From assembly GCA_008694505.1 (NCBI GenBank), contig VZDJ01000056.1:3104461-3168460 (forward strand): a stretch of DNA of 64,000 nucleotides, in the 5' to 3' direction. Position numbers and translations under genes: made by a program. This document shows, piece by piece, positions 11,786-26,700 of the stretch. This DNA is from Cyanoderma ruficeps (Eukaryota > Chordata > Aves > Passeriformes > Timaliidae). Each line of letters starts with the position of its first letter. Within the stretch, counting starts at the first letter, position 1. A model generated the notes under the pieces. That model was not told where the DNA came from and made no database searches. It saw only the letters and a program-made list of their open reading frames with translations.

Positions 11786-14700
11786 CATATGTGTGTGGCA
11801 GTCCATAGGATATGTGATATACTACAGTGCCTCTGTGTGTCCCACATGATCCCCATCTGTCCCTAAAGGAGGATGTGAATCTCCTGTAGGCCCTGACTTT
11901 TACCTGCCTTAGGGAGGTCATAAACTTTTCAAATAGCTCTAGATGCCTCTATTCAGATACCTAGAGCCCACCCACTGGTGAAGTGATCCAGCTGAACAAA
12001 TACTGATAAATTTGTCTTTAATATGAACTGTTGGGAAATTAAAGTATGTAAAATTTTCATTCTAGATTTAAGCTAAGGATGTGCCTCAGTACTGGTGGGA
12101 CTTGGACTGGAATCTTCACAGTTTGGTTTGGAGAAACCTGGAAATGGAATGAATGGGCAACTGATAGGTGTCTGCCAGCATCTCTCATAGAAAGCAGCAT
12201 GCTCAAGGTAGCACTGAGGCAGGGCTTTATCAAAGTGCTGGATTTACATTGTGGTAGCTCGTGCCCTTAAAGCTGCTTCCAGGCTGGTACAGGCTGCAGT
12301 AATCCCAAAGCCCTTCTCACCATATCTCTTGTGATAAAATGGCCAAACATCTGGTCCAGCAGGACATGGTTTGTAAAAGCAGTACAAAAAGTTGCTGTAT
12401 ACTACTCAGTCCCATAGAAAGTGCAGAACAATATGGCACAAGGTGCAGAGACCATTCTATCTCAACTCCAAATTCTCATTATTTTAGGTAAACTTTGTCT
12501 GTTCTCTCACATTGCTGGGGGGTTTTTTTCTTAAAATTTTGGTTTTATCCATTTGAGGAAATATTTTTGTGTCTTCAGCTTCCCAAGGCTTCTGAACTTC
12601 TAAACTGACAGTGGCACTGTAGGTCTAAAATGACAGTCAGCATGCCCTGGAGCTCACCACCAGTTGTTCTTCCTTGTGCAGTTGCTGTTTGCAGAGTCAG
12701 GGCAATTCTTTATATACAGGTTTTTTCACCCCCATCATGCAAAACAAAAGGGTTTGGTTGTTTTCCCAAAGCAAACAGTCTGTGTCAGCTGTCTTGCACT
12801 AACAGAAAAAACAACCAACCAAAACAGCATGAGCTTTTATATCCTCGTCCATGAGTGGCAGGTCACAGGTTCCCTGCAGAAGTGATGGGGAAGGTAAACA
12901 GCTCAGAGCACGCTGTGTTTGCCATGCCATTCCAGTGCACAGCAAAAGCTGTCCCCAGCCTTTCTCCCCCTTATGCAGCAAATCACATTCTGCTGTGTAA
13001 ATAGCAGTTAATAAAAAGAAGCCAAATGATCATTCTTTACTAGATTTTAATTACAGCCCGCCCAAGGCGTTTCCCTTGCATGAAAGGCCTGGAGGAGTTT
13101 AGGCACTATGAGCTAAATCAGGGAAGGTTTTAACTCTTGGGCTCAATATGAAAACAAATCAGATGGGAAGGAATACACCTTTCATATCACTCTCTTCCAG
13201 AAAGTGAAAGTTCTAAAAAGACAAAAGCTCAAAACACCGGAAGGTTTTATTTGTGCATGTCCATATTAAGCCACTTATTATCCTATGAATTGTTTGTGTA
13301 GCCACTGTTTACACAAAGTGGAAGATGGTACATAGGAACATGTACCAGCAGTCTGTGTTTTCTGATGAGGCCTTGCAGTGCTTGAGCAGGAGCAGGGAGC
13401 TGGCTGCTGTCCAAGTGTCCCCTTGGCAGCTCACAAAGGGGTTGGTAGGGATTGGCCACTTGAAAATTAGAAGAGCCTTAGGGATGTGCTGCATTTAGAT
13501 AGCTGCCTCTGTGGGATAAGGTTGGCATTGTCATTTCTCCCCAGCCATGCCAGAGGAGGGCTGTTTTGATGCCTCATGCCTGGAGACAGGTGGCCAGGAA
13601 CAGGGGTCTTCAGGCTGCAGTTTTGGTTAGGGCAGTTCACTAAGAGCAGCTCATCGATCCTTGACACTGCGTGATGTTTGCAAAGGGTGTAATTGCAGTA
13701 TCCCGCCCAGCTTTTGCACAGGCTATAGAGTAGAATGAGCAGATGGAAATCAAGTTTATACTTCCCTCACCTTTTTGAAATGACTCCTCACAGAATTATT
13801 TACCAAGTAGTGTGAGCCTGGGTAATGTACTCTGAACCATAATGAATCACAATATTGCTGACAGGGACCTGGTCTCAGCTGGGCACAGAGGGGGAAAGGA
13901 CAGGTTTGAAATCAGTTTGCTGTCTAACCAGTTGCCGAGGTAGAGGTTTTAACAAAATGGATGATACTGTCCCTTCTTAACTCAAATCCTGCCTGCCATA
14001 TTTCACACCATCTGGAGTTTGTGCAGAGCCCCCTTTGGGAAGGCAGCCAATAAAGAATTACAATAATCTAATCTTGCCATGCTGAAAGTGTGAATAACCA
14101 TTTCAGAGTCTGACTGGAAAACTACCGCAACCTGTCAATGCTCCTTAGATGGTGGCCAAGAAGGCACCCGATGACACGCTGGGAAGGGTGGCTCAGGAGA
14201 TAAACAGGAGTTGGCTCATACCAGACACTGAGCTGAAAACAGTTGGATTTTCACCAGCTGAAACAAAGGACAGAAGGAGAATGTAACTGCTGGGCTTGGG
14301 AGGGGTGACACTCCCATCCACACTGATTCCCATGGACGTTAAGGCACTTGGCACTTTTTGGGAGGGCTGGGGCTATGTTTTGCAGCAGTTGCTCCAGAGC
14401 CACTATCTTTTAAGCCTTTGCAGCAGTCTCTGCTGGAAACCTTTGGTTTCGCACTTTTAATTGTTTCTCATATGGAATGAGAGTTGGTCCAGTCTTTGTT
14501 TTCCAGGGTTGTGGAGTTCCTATTGGCATTTTTTTCATCCCACCCTGAAAAAGAATTTTCACATAGCTTTCCACATTGTTTGCAATCGATGATTTCCCTG
14601 TAATGGATACTAAAAATTTTAAATGGCAACTCTGGGGACTCACTGGCGCTTCGGAGACAAGAAATGTGCTTTAGTGATGTTCATGGCTTGACATGAACGT

Positions 14701-17700
14701 GCTTCTTAGCAGCACCTAAAAAGAATCTTAGGATTCACCAATATGAGTATGCTCTTTGTCACCACTTAAATCTCCTTGCACCACACTTTGTCTTTGCTTA
14801 GTCTGGTGCATTATAGATGCTTCTAATTTCCGTCCATTCTCTTCTTCTGAGACCTTCTCCACAGGTCTCAGCTAGCTCAGTCTGGCTGCTACAGGGAGTG
14901 AGGATAACTACAGAAACCTCTGTCTAACTGTCAGAATAAAACCTGTACTTCACACTGCATACAGCAAAATCATGCGTCTTTTTTCAAGGGATTTTCCCAA
15001 AGTAGACACAATTTGAGAAACAAAACTGAATTACTCCCCTTGGCAAACAGGTGCCTTTATACTGCTCCATCGCACCAAAGAATGATGCCCCATGGCCCTT
15101 TTACACACACTCACAGGTAAAAGATGGAGTAACTTGCCCAAAAAATCCCATCTGCAAATGCTGCCCAAGGCTGGCTTTATCTTTATGCAAGTATTTCATT
15201 TTCTTTAAAATTCTCCAGAAGCCCATAGCAGGTGTTGCTGCTGGGTAAGTATTGTGAAAGGATCCCAAAGCAGGGTTTCCTCTTCCTCTCTGTTTAGGTG
15301 AAGGGGTTTTCCTACTGTTACTGGCACTGAGATGTGTGGACTCTTCCAAGGCAGGCTGCTTGGTACATGAGAAGTGGTACAAGTTGTGGAATCATGAAGG
15401 AGCCTTGTTGTCACTCCCTAAGTGGGCAAAAGGGACTGGTGGTCAGCCTGCCTAACCAACAGCCTGGTTTCTGCTTTGTGGTGGGAGTTGTTGTTTTGGC
15501 TACCTAGAATCTACTTTGGGAAAGGTACAAGGATCTTGGCAGGATTCAATCATTGACTTGAGTGATTTCAGCACTATCTTGCGCCTCTCCCATTTTTATT
15601 TCTACTCCATGGCCTTTTGAAGCCATCTTTTAGGCAGCAAGTTTATTAGGGATTAACTTTTAGGAAACTTGTATTTGTTTCAAATCAGAACTAACTTTAG
15701 TTTTGCTAGTTCAGGTCAGTGGAGTTACATCCCTAAATCACAAAGAATTAGGACAGAGATAGCCCCTGTAGCATGTTCTCTCTGCAGTACCTTGCACAAA
15801 GACAAGAGTTATAAAAGAAGTCAGGTGTAGTTTTTGGAGTTGTTATCACCAAGTCACATACTGATGGTTTAAATTCATTGTAGAATGTGGACTTCAAGGC
15901 AAACAGCCCCAGTATCACTGTCTGGGACTTTTAAAGAATTCCATTGTTTGATAACCAAAAGCCCAGTGACAAACTCTTCAGTCCCTTTATTGCGAGTCTG
16001 CCGAACAACCATCATTGAAATCACCATCTTAGGTTGCTCAGTGCTTCAAAAAAGGGCAGTTTGCTTTCATTGCCCAGGGAAAGAAGATGAGCCCTGATGT
16101 GCCATTCCAAACCATGTGCCTTTATGGACCCAGCTGTAGGCAAGGGCTGGGGTGAAGCATGTCGTGGGAAGGCAGATAACACAAACATGAAAGCAGCACA
16201 AAACATGAGAGCCTATAAATAGCAGGAAATAAAGAACAATACTGTGATAAAATCCATAAGACAATAAAGACCAATGAGGGAGAGACCATTTCCCCCCCAC
16301 CCTTCTCCAGAGTTTCTCCTATTTCCCAAAGCTGCAGAGATCATCTGACTGCTGTGTGGTACATGCCAGTCAGCTAAGCACCAACTCAACTGCTTGGAGC
16401 CTTACACAAAGTATTTCAAAACCCTGTTCCTTTTTCTTTCTTGATGTCCTGCCATGACTATTGTGATATTTAAAGCCATTCCCAACTCACCAGCTCATCA
16501 GAGCAAAGAGAAAAGAGGGAAGAGGAAGGGGAGGAAAAGCCCTATGGAGATTTATAGTCATTAACGGCCTTTATAGGGTTTCAGAAATTTTTGTGGTAAT
16601 TCTTTGGAAAGGACACATCCATGATGAGCTGGGGTTTATTTTGCCACTGGCATAAGAAATTAGACTGATTCCAAGAAAATATTTGCTGTTTACCAAGAAG
16701 AGGGCAAATGTAACTAGAAAATGTCAATGGATGTGAACTAGGAACCTTGTTTAAACTTTGGGTTGTTCCCACCTCCTGGCCTGGCCAATTTGAACTGGAT
16801 CATGCACAGCGCAAGTCTCTGGCAGCTCCTCTGCAGAGTGGATCTGTGTCTGTGCAGTGGGCACTGCAAAGCTCCCTCCTTCACTGGAAGCAGCAACTGA
16901 AGATGGTTAATCACTCTGAGAGATAGCCATCACTCGTAAACCTGCACCTCACAGGAACATGTCCTGTCAGGAGACAACCACTTTGTGGGCCCAAAATGTC
17001 ATTAGGACAGCTCACAAGCATGCATATTCCTAAACTGGAGTGTAAACTTCCCTGGGGAATAGGGTGTTTCCTGGGTATTTCTGCATGGTCCTATCTCATG
17101 GTGCCCTAATTTCTGAACCAAATCTTCCAATGGGGTAACACTAACTTGTGTGAATGGCATTAGGCTGATTTACAGCAGGGGAGGATTGAGGCCTTATTGT
17201 AAGGAACAAGAGGATTATATTGGCCTCAGAGTTCATGTCAGAGCTGGGACTGGAACTCAGGAATTACCAAGCAGTGTTCTCAATTGCTTCTGTTAGCTTT
17301 TAAGAGGGAGTTGTGTTGAGGAAAACCACCAAGAATATCCGATTTAATGGCAAATCCACTCTCTTTTTTTCCATGACTGTTTCTAAGATGCCTGCCTCCT
17401 AATGAACGTGGCTTTTTGTGCTCACACAATGGAGTTGCTCCCTCGTGGCCCACCCAATCCTCTTACAGGATCCCACCACAGAGATGCCAGGTGACGCAGA
17501 GAGAGGTGCATTATGCAAAATGTGACTGTTTTGATTCAGAGGGTTCAGAGGTAATAGCAAGGTCTGAGGAGCTCTGACTAAAAAGTTGACTGGCTACCAG
17601 TAGTGCTACATCACACTCCATCACATGGCATGGCAAACAAATGGAGGATTTATATCCCTCCACAGCTGGGGGCTGGATTTCTGCCTACATGGAAGTGTGT

Positions 17701-20700
17701 CCCACATTATGCTCTACAGCTTTAGGTCCCTTCATACCCTGTTGTGCACTTTTCAACTCTGTCTTATGGAGGCAGAAAGCTTTAGATGATCTCCCCTCAA
17801 CCTCATGGGCTGCTCCTTCCTTCTGAGGCCATCCTTTGATCTTAACTAATGTTCACAATTTCTTCCTTTCGGGCAGTGGGTCAAATATTCATGTTCCACC
17901 TTTCTCNTTTGGTAAGATAGGAACAATTTGTGCAGGGAAATGAAGCAATTCAGCCAATTCATATCTTCTGACTCCCACTCAGTGCTTTAACCCATATCCA
18001 CCATCTTTCCTGGACTACTGCAGTGTTTATAGGACATTTGACTTCATTTGGTTTATTAAATTTTGCTTATTCTGCCTTTCTTGATCATTAGCCCACAAGG
18101 CAGCTTGCATGCTTTTCTGTATCCAACAATTTCTTTCTGCCTTTTTTTTCCCCCATTTCCAGAAGGACTTGTTCCTTACAACAGATGAACCACATACTGA
18201 GAGAATGAACAGGCCAGATTGTCTAGTGCTCTGCACCTACCGCTGAAGACAGATTTTCCGGAGAACTCAATTTCCAAGGAGGCATCTAAATAAGTGACAG
18301 ATACTCAGAAGTGGAAATGTGCCCACTTCTTTTGGTGCTCAACTAGTGCTAGAGCTGCTCTGAATAAACTTGCTCTGATACGGCTGTTCTCCTTTACTTA
18401 TGCCACAAGACTTCCACATCTCCTCTTTTGTGCTCTCTGCCATGCTCACCCTTATGCCATACTCCATCCCACAGGTCTCAGCTGGCCTTCTCCTTATGGC
18501 CATGTCCTTCTGCACCATTAAAAGGTCAGCATGTATATACGCTCACATTTCTGTCAAGGGGCCATCAGAGCTAATGCCCCCAAATGCAGAACATACGTGC
18601 AACATAAATTAATTGTTAAGGCTAATTCTGACTGAAGTTTGGTAATTCAGCCTGCAGGATATACCATATGTTTGAAGTGTATTTTCCAAGTTTAGATTTT
18701 AAACTCCCAAGGGCAGGGACCACTCCTTCCTCTATGTTTACATAGCATCAATGAGACCAACAGTGCTTGGGTCTGATATACATTAACCTCAGCCAATGCA
18801 TTGTTTAGTTTAATAATGACTAGTTAACATTAAAGCACAATGGATAAAATATATAGACAAAGACTTTTCTTGGCAGAGATTTTTGTCAGGTTTTTGATGC
18901 CAGATTCCTACCCAAGTAAATAGTCCCTGGTCATCTGAATCACTGGCATTTTCTTGAAAAATTCATCCCTTATATTGCACCATCTCGGTTTTCAGCAATT
19001 GACATTAAGCCCTGGATCACTATTTCTGATAGCTGAGCCAGAGCCCACCTAAGTGAAAAGTCTGGAATAGGAAGGCACCTAAATGACATGCCAGACAGTG
19101 AACTCAGGGAATCACAGAGCCAGAACGTAAATGGGCAAAGGAAAATAGAGGTTTTGAATGTAAGAATTTAATGTCATTTCTTATTACTTATCTCATTACT
19201 TTGTAGTTCCCAGAAACCACATTCAAAGGTTACTGTACACAGGCCCTCCAGCGGGAGCATAGGAGAGCTATAGGAATAAATCCAAACTCCATCTGAACTG
19301 ACAGGCTGTTTTTCAGTGCTAGTTATGCAACATGTTAGTACCTCTAGGTATAGGACCAGTGGGATTTAAACTTGTACAGCAGATGGTCCATGCATCATTG
19401 CTGGAATGCGCCTGCTGACCCTAGGGCAGAGCCTGAATGGACTTCAAAAGAGAGACTGAGCATGCTTCAAAGTGTTATTGTTTAAATGTTCCACTAAATG
19501 GGGACTCCGGAACAAAATATCTAGCTGAGGTCAGTCTGAAAAATGTCAACACACATAATGAGAAAACAGTATGTTGTGTGAGAAAGAATATTTCATAGGG
19601 GTATTCTGGCTATTCTGAGTTGAAAAAAACCCACCTTTTTCATGTGTGTCAGCAGATTGTCATAATCTAAGTGTCTTTCTTCATGAGCTTCATTTGCTTT
19701 TGTTGGAAAGAACAAGTTCTGTATGTGAAAGTCATAAATACCTTTGGAAAGCATATTTTGTTCACAGACAGGTAGACTGGGAGAACTGTCAACCAAAGTT
19801 ATGGCAAGGGCTTGTTGCAACACAGCATTGATATAGCCCTGAAAGCCACCCTCCCACTCATTTCAGAGAACCTTGTGTTTGGTTTGAGAGTGTGATCCTG
19901 TGATTTCTAATCATTACTGTATTCTGGTTTGTTCCTCCCAAAGCCCATAATGCCTTCTCATAGCATGTTCTTTCACCGGGGTAATCCATAAGTTTTGGTT
20001 TCTCCTAATGCCATTCAGGGAGGATTTCAATAGGAAAGGGATTGGGTTCATGTTTAAATCAGTAGGTTTAATATCATGAAGGAAGATTTCTTAGGCAAGT
20101 CAAGCTTAACAAGACCAAGATCTCAATAGAAAATTCAAGATCCAGCCTTTGACTTGCTGGCCCCTGAGCTGCATCTTGGGGGTTGCAAATATCAATGGTC
20201 TGGTAGCTTTTGGTCTACAAAAGGTTTCCATGTTGGCCACTGGCGATTCAACATGGGTGGCTAAAACATTATTTCCTTTGCTGGAAGCAAAGAGCAGCAA
20301 CCTGAACTTTCATAGCACGTTGTCCTGCTGGGGCATGCCTCTATCTTGATGGAGACACATTGCAGTAACACAGATTAAAAGCTAACCCTCTCAGCAGATG
20401 TAATAAAGATCCCGTGCCAGGAAGAGCAAACAAAACTAATGTTAAATAAACCGGAGGCTTGTTTCTTTCGTATATCAATATTCAGTAAGATCAGCCAACT
20501 TGGCATGCTGGGGTGAAAAGAAAGCCACCAGGAAAGATACAAAACTGAAGGGCTCTGAAGCGAGCTGTCCTTAAACCAAGAAGGTAACTTGTGCTTGTTT
20601 GTAGATTCTCTGTGTCTTTGTAACATGTTGTAACTGACACAAAACTTGAACAGCAATCAATGCAAGTGGGTCAAAAATAGCATCCACACCCTCCCTGGAG

Positions 20701-23700
20701 TCCCTGTTGTTGCACCCAGTATCACTACTCAGCTGTTAGCTGTGGCCCAGAGTAAGCAAAAGCCCTGTAACCTTACTTACCTAACTGAGTGTGAATTCAG
20801 CAAAGCTCTCAGGCTTTTGCTTATCTTCAGTGTATGCTTAACTTCAGTAAGTATAGAAACTCTTTGTTAAATAAGACTTATAAACCTGCAGAGAGCTGAT
20901 AAAAAATCAGAGTTTCACCTTTTTTTTCCTGTTTGCATGGTACTACAAATAGGAGATATTCGATGTGTAGATTGCTGAAACTATTCAGTGGCCAAAACTC
21001 AAAAGTGTGTCAGTAAGTTAAAGGTGATCTGTTATCTCAGTGTCCCCAAAGCCGAGAAGTTACAACACATTTCTGATTAACATAATTTGTTTTAGGAATT
21101 CTGGCTCCCTGGAAATATTGTCATTCCAAAACAAACACACTCTGCGTCTCTGAACTTCAGCTTGTTAAACTGCTCATGGAGAACAAAAGTTATGAGTCAA
21201 GACAAAGTTAGTTTGTGACAAAACTTTGCACAACAGGGAAATAAACTCCAGTAAAGCAAAGGAAAAGATATTACATCTATTACTCAGTTTGCATTTTTAC
21301 TCGAGTATAATAGGACTATAACCATTTTCTGTCAACAGCTTACAAAGAAACTTGTTCTGAAAGAGATGTATAGTGAGAACTTGCATCTAAATTGGGTACA
21401 TCTAAATTAGACTGAATACTAAAACACCCCTGAAGGTGGCTTTGGTTATAGCTAGCCAAGGAACACAGAAAAGAGTTCACAAATATTGAAAGAAAAATCA
21501 CCCCCAAACCTCAGAGGTTCCTCCCTCCATATGCTCATTGTATGGGAGTATTTTGGGGATGGCATGTTTATTTGGGTTTGCACTTTGCAGGCAAGTGTTG
21601 CCCGGTTGTTGCTCAGAACTTGCTATTTGGTATTCTCCTCTTAGAGTGCAAAATACGGCCAAGTGTTTTACTGGACAAGGGAGGACTTATAAATGCACTG
21701 GGCAAGGCCTACAACACTGCAACTCTGGCTTCAGTAGATGGCAGGGATTCTTTAAATTCTCTTGCTCATTTACATTAGGCAAACAAACAAAATTCCCAAA
21801 TTGTGAAGCCCACAAATTACGTATGTAGCCAGGCTATGTAATCACAAGTTCCCCTTTTGGTTATTTTTATCTTCCCTCTCACTCAAGCTTTCCTCTGCCT
21901 ATATTGCTGCTGGTCTTTATTAAGCCCCATGTTCTACAGACATTTATGCGCATGATTTACTTCATGCTTTTAAGCAGTTGCAGAGTGTTCAATAGGTGTT
22001 AAATAATGAGCTAGAACACAATAGAACTGCATATCTGCGCAGATCAAACTAAAGCCAGTGAAATTACAGCTGTGCAGAAAGTTCAGTACATGGGGAAGAG
22101 TTTGCAGGATCTTAGCTTGTAGGGTCTACCAGAGCTGGTGTTTGTGTTTGTGGAGTACCTGGCACAAAGGGACTTCAAATCTGACCAGGATTCCTAGATC
22201 CCAATACACTGCAAGTAATGAACTGCTCCAGAGAATATAATTGGGCACCAAACAGCAAGTACTCAAAGTTCACAAAGACTCTAACACGTGGTATGGCCAA
22301 TAAATCTGCTGACATTCGCATCTGTAGATTGTTCATTCAAACGCTGCCTGTTTTGGAATACTAAAACCTTCCTAACACCCATCAGCTGTTACCTGACCTC
22401 TTTAAAATAAACTTTCTTAATGGGCATGTGCCTGGATCACCAAAGAGACTATCAGACTTGGCACTGCAGAGGGAAAGCCAAGCCCGTGCTAATGATGGCT
22501 CTGTGTTCTTACCCTTAGACATCCTGTCATCAGATCAAGGCTGTGGCGCAGTGACATGGGGCATGAGGTCCCTGCCTGCACACTGCCTGTCCAGCATTTA
22601 AATCATCATTATTCCAGGAATTTGTTGCACACCATGGTACAGGGGTACACATAATATCAGCTGAGGGAAAAGTGAATGACTATAAGCACTTTGTCACAGC
22701 TTCAGTGGATATTCAGCAGTGACAACAGCGTGCCAGGCTGAGGGGCCCAGCTGGCAGCTGGCACAGCATGTTTTATGTAGCTTTGTGAGCACAGACTATG
22801 CAAATGTATTCAAAGGATGTTCTCAAGGCAAATTGGTTGGAGCTAAATTTGCCCAGATGCTCTTGAATCTGCTTATTAGAGTCCTTAGCTTGAAAATTAG
22901 CTGGAACTGATGAGTCAAACCAGAGCTGACTTTAGGATCCTTGCATATTAAGGAAACCACAACCGGATTACATGTGTGTATGGCTATGCAGCATGGAATT
23001 TCAGCTCTCAATGCCTGATCCCACTATTCCCAAGATAGGGCTTCACAATTCTTAATATGTGGAGAGCTCCTGGAGGGGGCTGGGCAACTATTTTGCCTTG
23101 AGTTTTTAGGTTAAGAGAAAATGAAAAAATAGTTTTCTCTTCCATGGCTTTTGATTTTTGTACTTGCATCTCATTTTGCTTGCAGAGGCACTCTCTGGCA
23201 GTAAACTCATGCCTTCCCACTCCTGTTACATGTTCCATTACCAAAGGTGAATAATCAAGACAAATATGAAGAATAAGAGAAGCATGTACTCATTTATTCA
23301 GATAATGAATGTGAAGGATGAAATCATCATAATCCTCCACTAAAAACAACTACTTCAAGATCCTGTTATGGTAGCAAAAGATACTGGAAGGAGGTAGGAT
23401 TGTGTTGTGCCAATGACAGTGGTACTTCTGTTTCCTTGGACTTCTTTCCCATATAAGAAGACTATTCCGGAAATTACTGGAACCCTTCTTTCACCTGAGT
23501 ATTGGTTTTAAGAAAGAAAACTGTGTCTTGAACAGTGGTTTAAGCCAGTTTCTCCAAGACAACTGGGAGAAAGGATCTGATTGCCCATGGGGCATTTTCA
23601 CAGATTGACCATACATTCTCCCCATTTGTTCCACCTCTGGGGTCACTGGCAGAGCTCCAGGGTATCAGCTCTGCCATCCCCCTGCCTCTGTCACCCTGTG

Positions 23701-26700
23701 TCAGACACGAGCTTGGATCAGCTGCCCCTGTGGCAGCTACACTGTGTCTGACCCCTGCCTGGCTGTACAAAGGTGGGAAAAGGGTGGGCCATTTCCTGTG
23801 CTTAAACAACTGTGCACTGTTAGCTCAGGGACAATTGAGCCTCTGGTGTTTATACTGTCTTTGTCTGGATAAACTGTATGGACACAGTTCCAGTGCAGCC
23901 ACCAGGAGATTTTCTTGCTGATATTCATGGTGCCAGCATTCCACCCTTAATGTGTATTTTGGGTACCCCCATCTTGAATCAATACCTTGAGCCTCTTAAA
24001 ACTTCATTGCAATTACGCTTGGATTTATTCTTTAATATTTTTCTTTTACTGAGGAAACCAAAGCTGAGTACAGTTTTATGACATATGGTCTTCTCCATGC
24101 CTTGTAGAAGGTAACTGTCACCTTGCTGAGATGCATTTAGTCTACTCAAGTGTTCTCAAAGAATTTGAAACCAAGGATGTTATAAGGGATTGGTCTCCCA
24201 ATGCCACTTTCTGGGATTTGAGCACTCAGCTCAATGTAAAGCTCCAAATATTGCTGAGGCAGACAGAGATATTCAGTATCTCACACTTCACAGAACCTGG
24301 ACACATTTTGCACACACTACCTGTGTGTTCAAGGAACTCGGGTTAAATCAGAGAATTTCTCTTCTTTCAGCCTCCAGCTGTTCTATCTGTGTCGCAATGA
24401 TTGGTCTCCAGCTGTGAGAAAATACAGAAGGCTTCTTATTTAATAAGTTTTGAGTAATCCTAAAGAAGCCAATTCCTCCCTCCCCAAAACAGCACACTCT
24501 GTGTTCCTTCAGAAACATCTTCATAAAAACACCAGAAACTGAAAATACCTTTCTGCTCCCATAGGCTGGGATAGGACTTACAGTATAGTTGCACTGACAT
24601 TCAGTCCATATATACTTACCATTCCCTCCTGAATTCTTCCCTGCCACCTTGATGGTGTGTTGGATCTGCTAACAGTGGAGAAGGTTCCTGTAGAGGTGAG
24701 ACCATCTTGTACTCAGGAGATAGCAAGAGTTAAACCTATTTGGATATTTTGCCTGCCTTTGCATTCAGTTTGTACATCGTCCTGGAATAGCATGCAATTT
24801 TTCATCATGAAAAATCTTTTGGAAAAAAAGCTTAGGGGAAACTACAGATTTAAAATAAAAACAAAAATAATCCCTACCAAACAAACCAACCCTTTTACTT
24901 GTCCATTGAGCTTAGTGACTAAAAGATAATGGCATGGAAGGTTCCTAGATTTATGGCTCCTCAAAAATCCTTTCTTCCTCAATGACAATTATACTCCTGA
25001 GAAAGTCAGATGCCAGATCTAGCCCTGGCATCTTTCAGTGGATTTTTCCTAAAACCAAGAGGCTTTTCCAAGCCTGGTGGTTTCAGATGTTATGATTGAT
25101 GTTTATTCATTTGTCCTCTCTTCCCATGGAACTGGCAATGGCTGTTATTTCTGTATCCAATACCACTGTTATGTCTGTTGCTCTAATCTAGCTACTTATA
25201 TAGTCTCCCCTTAGAACAATAACAAATTCTCCTTCTTCCAGCCTTATCCTAGGCAAGAGTCTCGAGTTTCTGAGTTTGTACGTGTGTGAGTAACTCACTG
25301 AGGCAAAGCTGAATTGAAAAAATGGGTCCTATCTTCAGCTGGGAAAACAGTGTGAAAGGCTGGCACAGGAGAGGCCACACTGGAGACCTGGGCTGCTACG
25401 AGTGTTTGCCAGGACTAGATGTGCTTTCCCTAGATTTTCTGCTCCTTGGCCCCAGCTCAATAGAATTTTCTATGATTCCGGGAATCTGGCAAGCTGTAAA
25501 ATTTTTGAGGGGCAGAGGGTAGACAGAGGTTTTTCTTTTGTCAAAGAGAAGTGCTAGTTCTGCCTGGAGATGAGCTGATCAGGTGTCACTGGTGGTATTG
25601 CTTCTATTTATTCTGACTGCATTTAGATCAAAATCAGTGTTTCTGTGTGTCTCCTCTTCATCTTTATCTGGGGATTGTTGTCTGTTATTGCTGTGGACAC
25701 TGTAGTCCCCCAGGACAAAATTCATCCTGCAGATTCAGTCTCTGTTTTAGATGGCTTTCTCTCCAGAGGTTGTGAGTAGTTTTTAGTGGCTTGTTGAGAG
25801 CCTGGTCTTACCTGTTACCCAATTTCTGTGCTTTGGAAAGGCAGTCCAGGGGAAAGAAAGGTTGATGAGTCTGTGGGTCCAACAGCTTCGGGGAAGAGGG
25901 CAAATCTCATGTGCTTGAGATGGCCAAGGTGGTGCTGAAGATTTAAGTGTATTAAATCCTACGTGAATAAGAACAAGCTGAAGCTCTTGCCAAGAGCTCT
26001 GCATCCAAGAACAGCAAATGGAAGAATTACCAATGTATAAAAATATAAATAAACACATGCCAACATTAATTGGAGGAACGTGTCCTTCGCACTGACCTTA
26101 GCCCATGTGACTCTACCTCGGCTGTAAGGGACACGAGCCCTTGATTTCTCTGTAACCAATAGACATAACCTTGTTTCCAGCTGAGGGATTAAACTGCACG
26201 TGAGGGAATAATTGAGTACTGGATGGCATTTTTCACACACCTCTTTTTAGACCTGGATCAACGAAAAGAAATATCATTATATCTCATATTTGTGCTAGAA
26301 ATGAAGCGATTTGCGTACTTGCAGGAATGAGATACAGTTGTCTCAGAAGTTTTTGTTGGCAATAGAACAGGCAGCTGTCATCGCTTCAGCCTAGAAGTAG
26401 ATGCAGCTCATTAGGACAGTTGGATGTCATCAGATTAGCTGGGCTTGGAGATAGGGTGAGACAGGAAAACATATGACAAGAACTGGCATCACAAAACCTC
26501 CCCCTTCAGAAATACTACCTCAAAACCAAGGAATGTTGTGGCTGATCACAGCCAATATCAATACAATATATCCTAGTTTAAGGGCAGACTTGCCAAGTAT
26601 TTCAGCATGGGTTTCAGTGCCCCTGGTACGCATAAAAGTTACGGCATTGGTTCTGGATTATTTACTGGGACTCTGGTAATGATGTTCCTGGCATAGCACT

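Noticed and set aside
24620..24668. Minus-strand exon-like segment with strong GTAAGT donor
   Set aside because: Only 49 nt, open in all three frames and with no partner exon seen. Too little to separate from chance.
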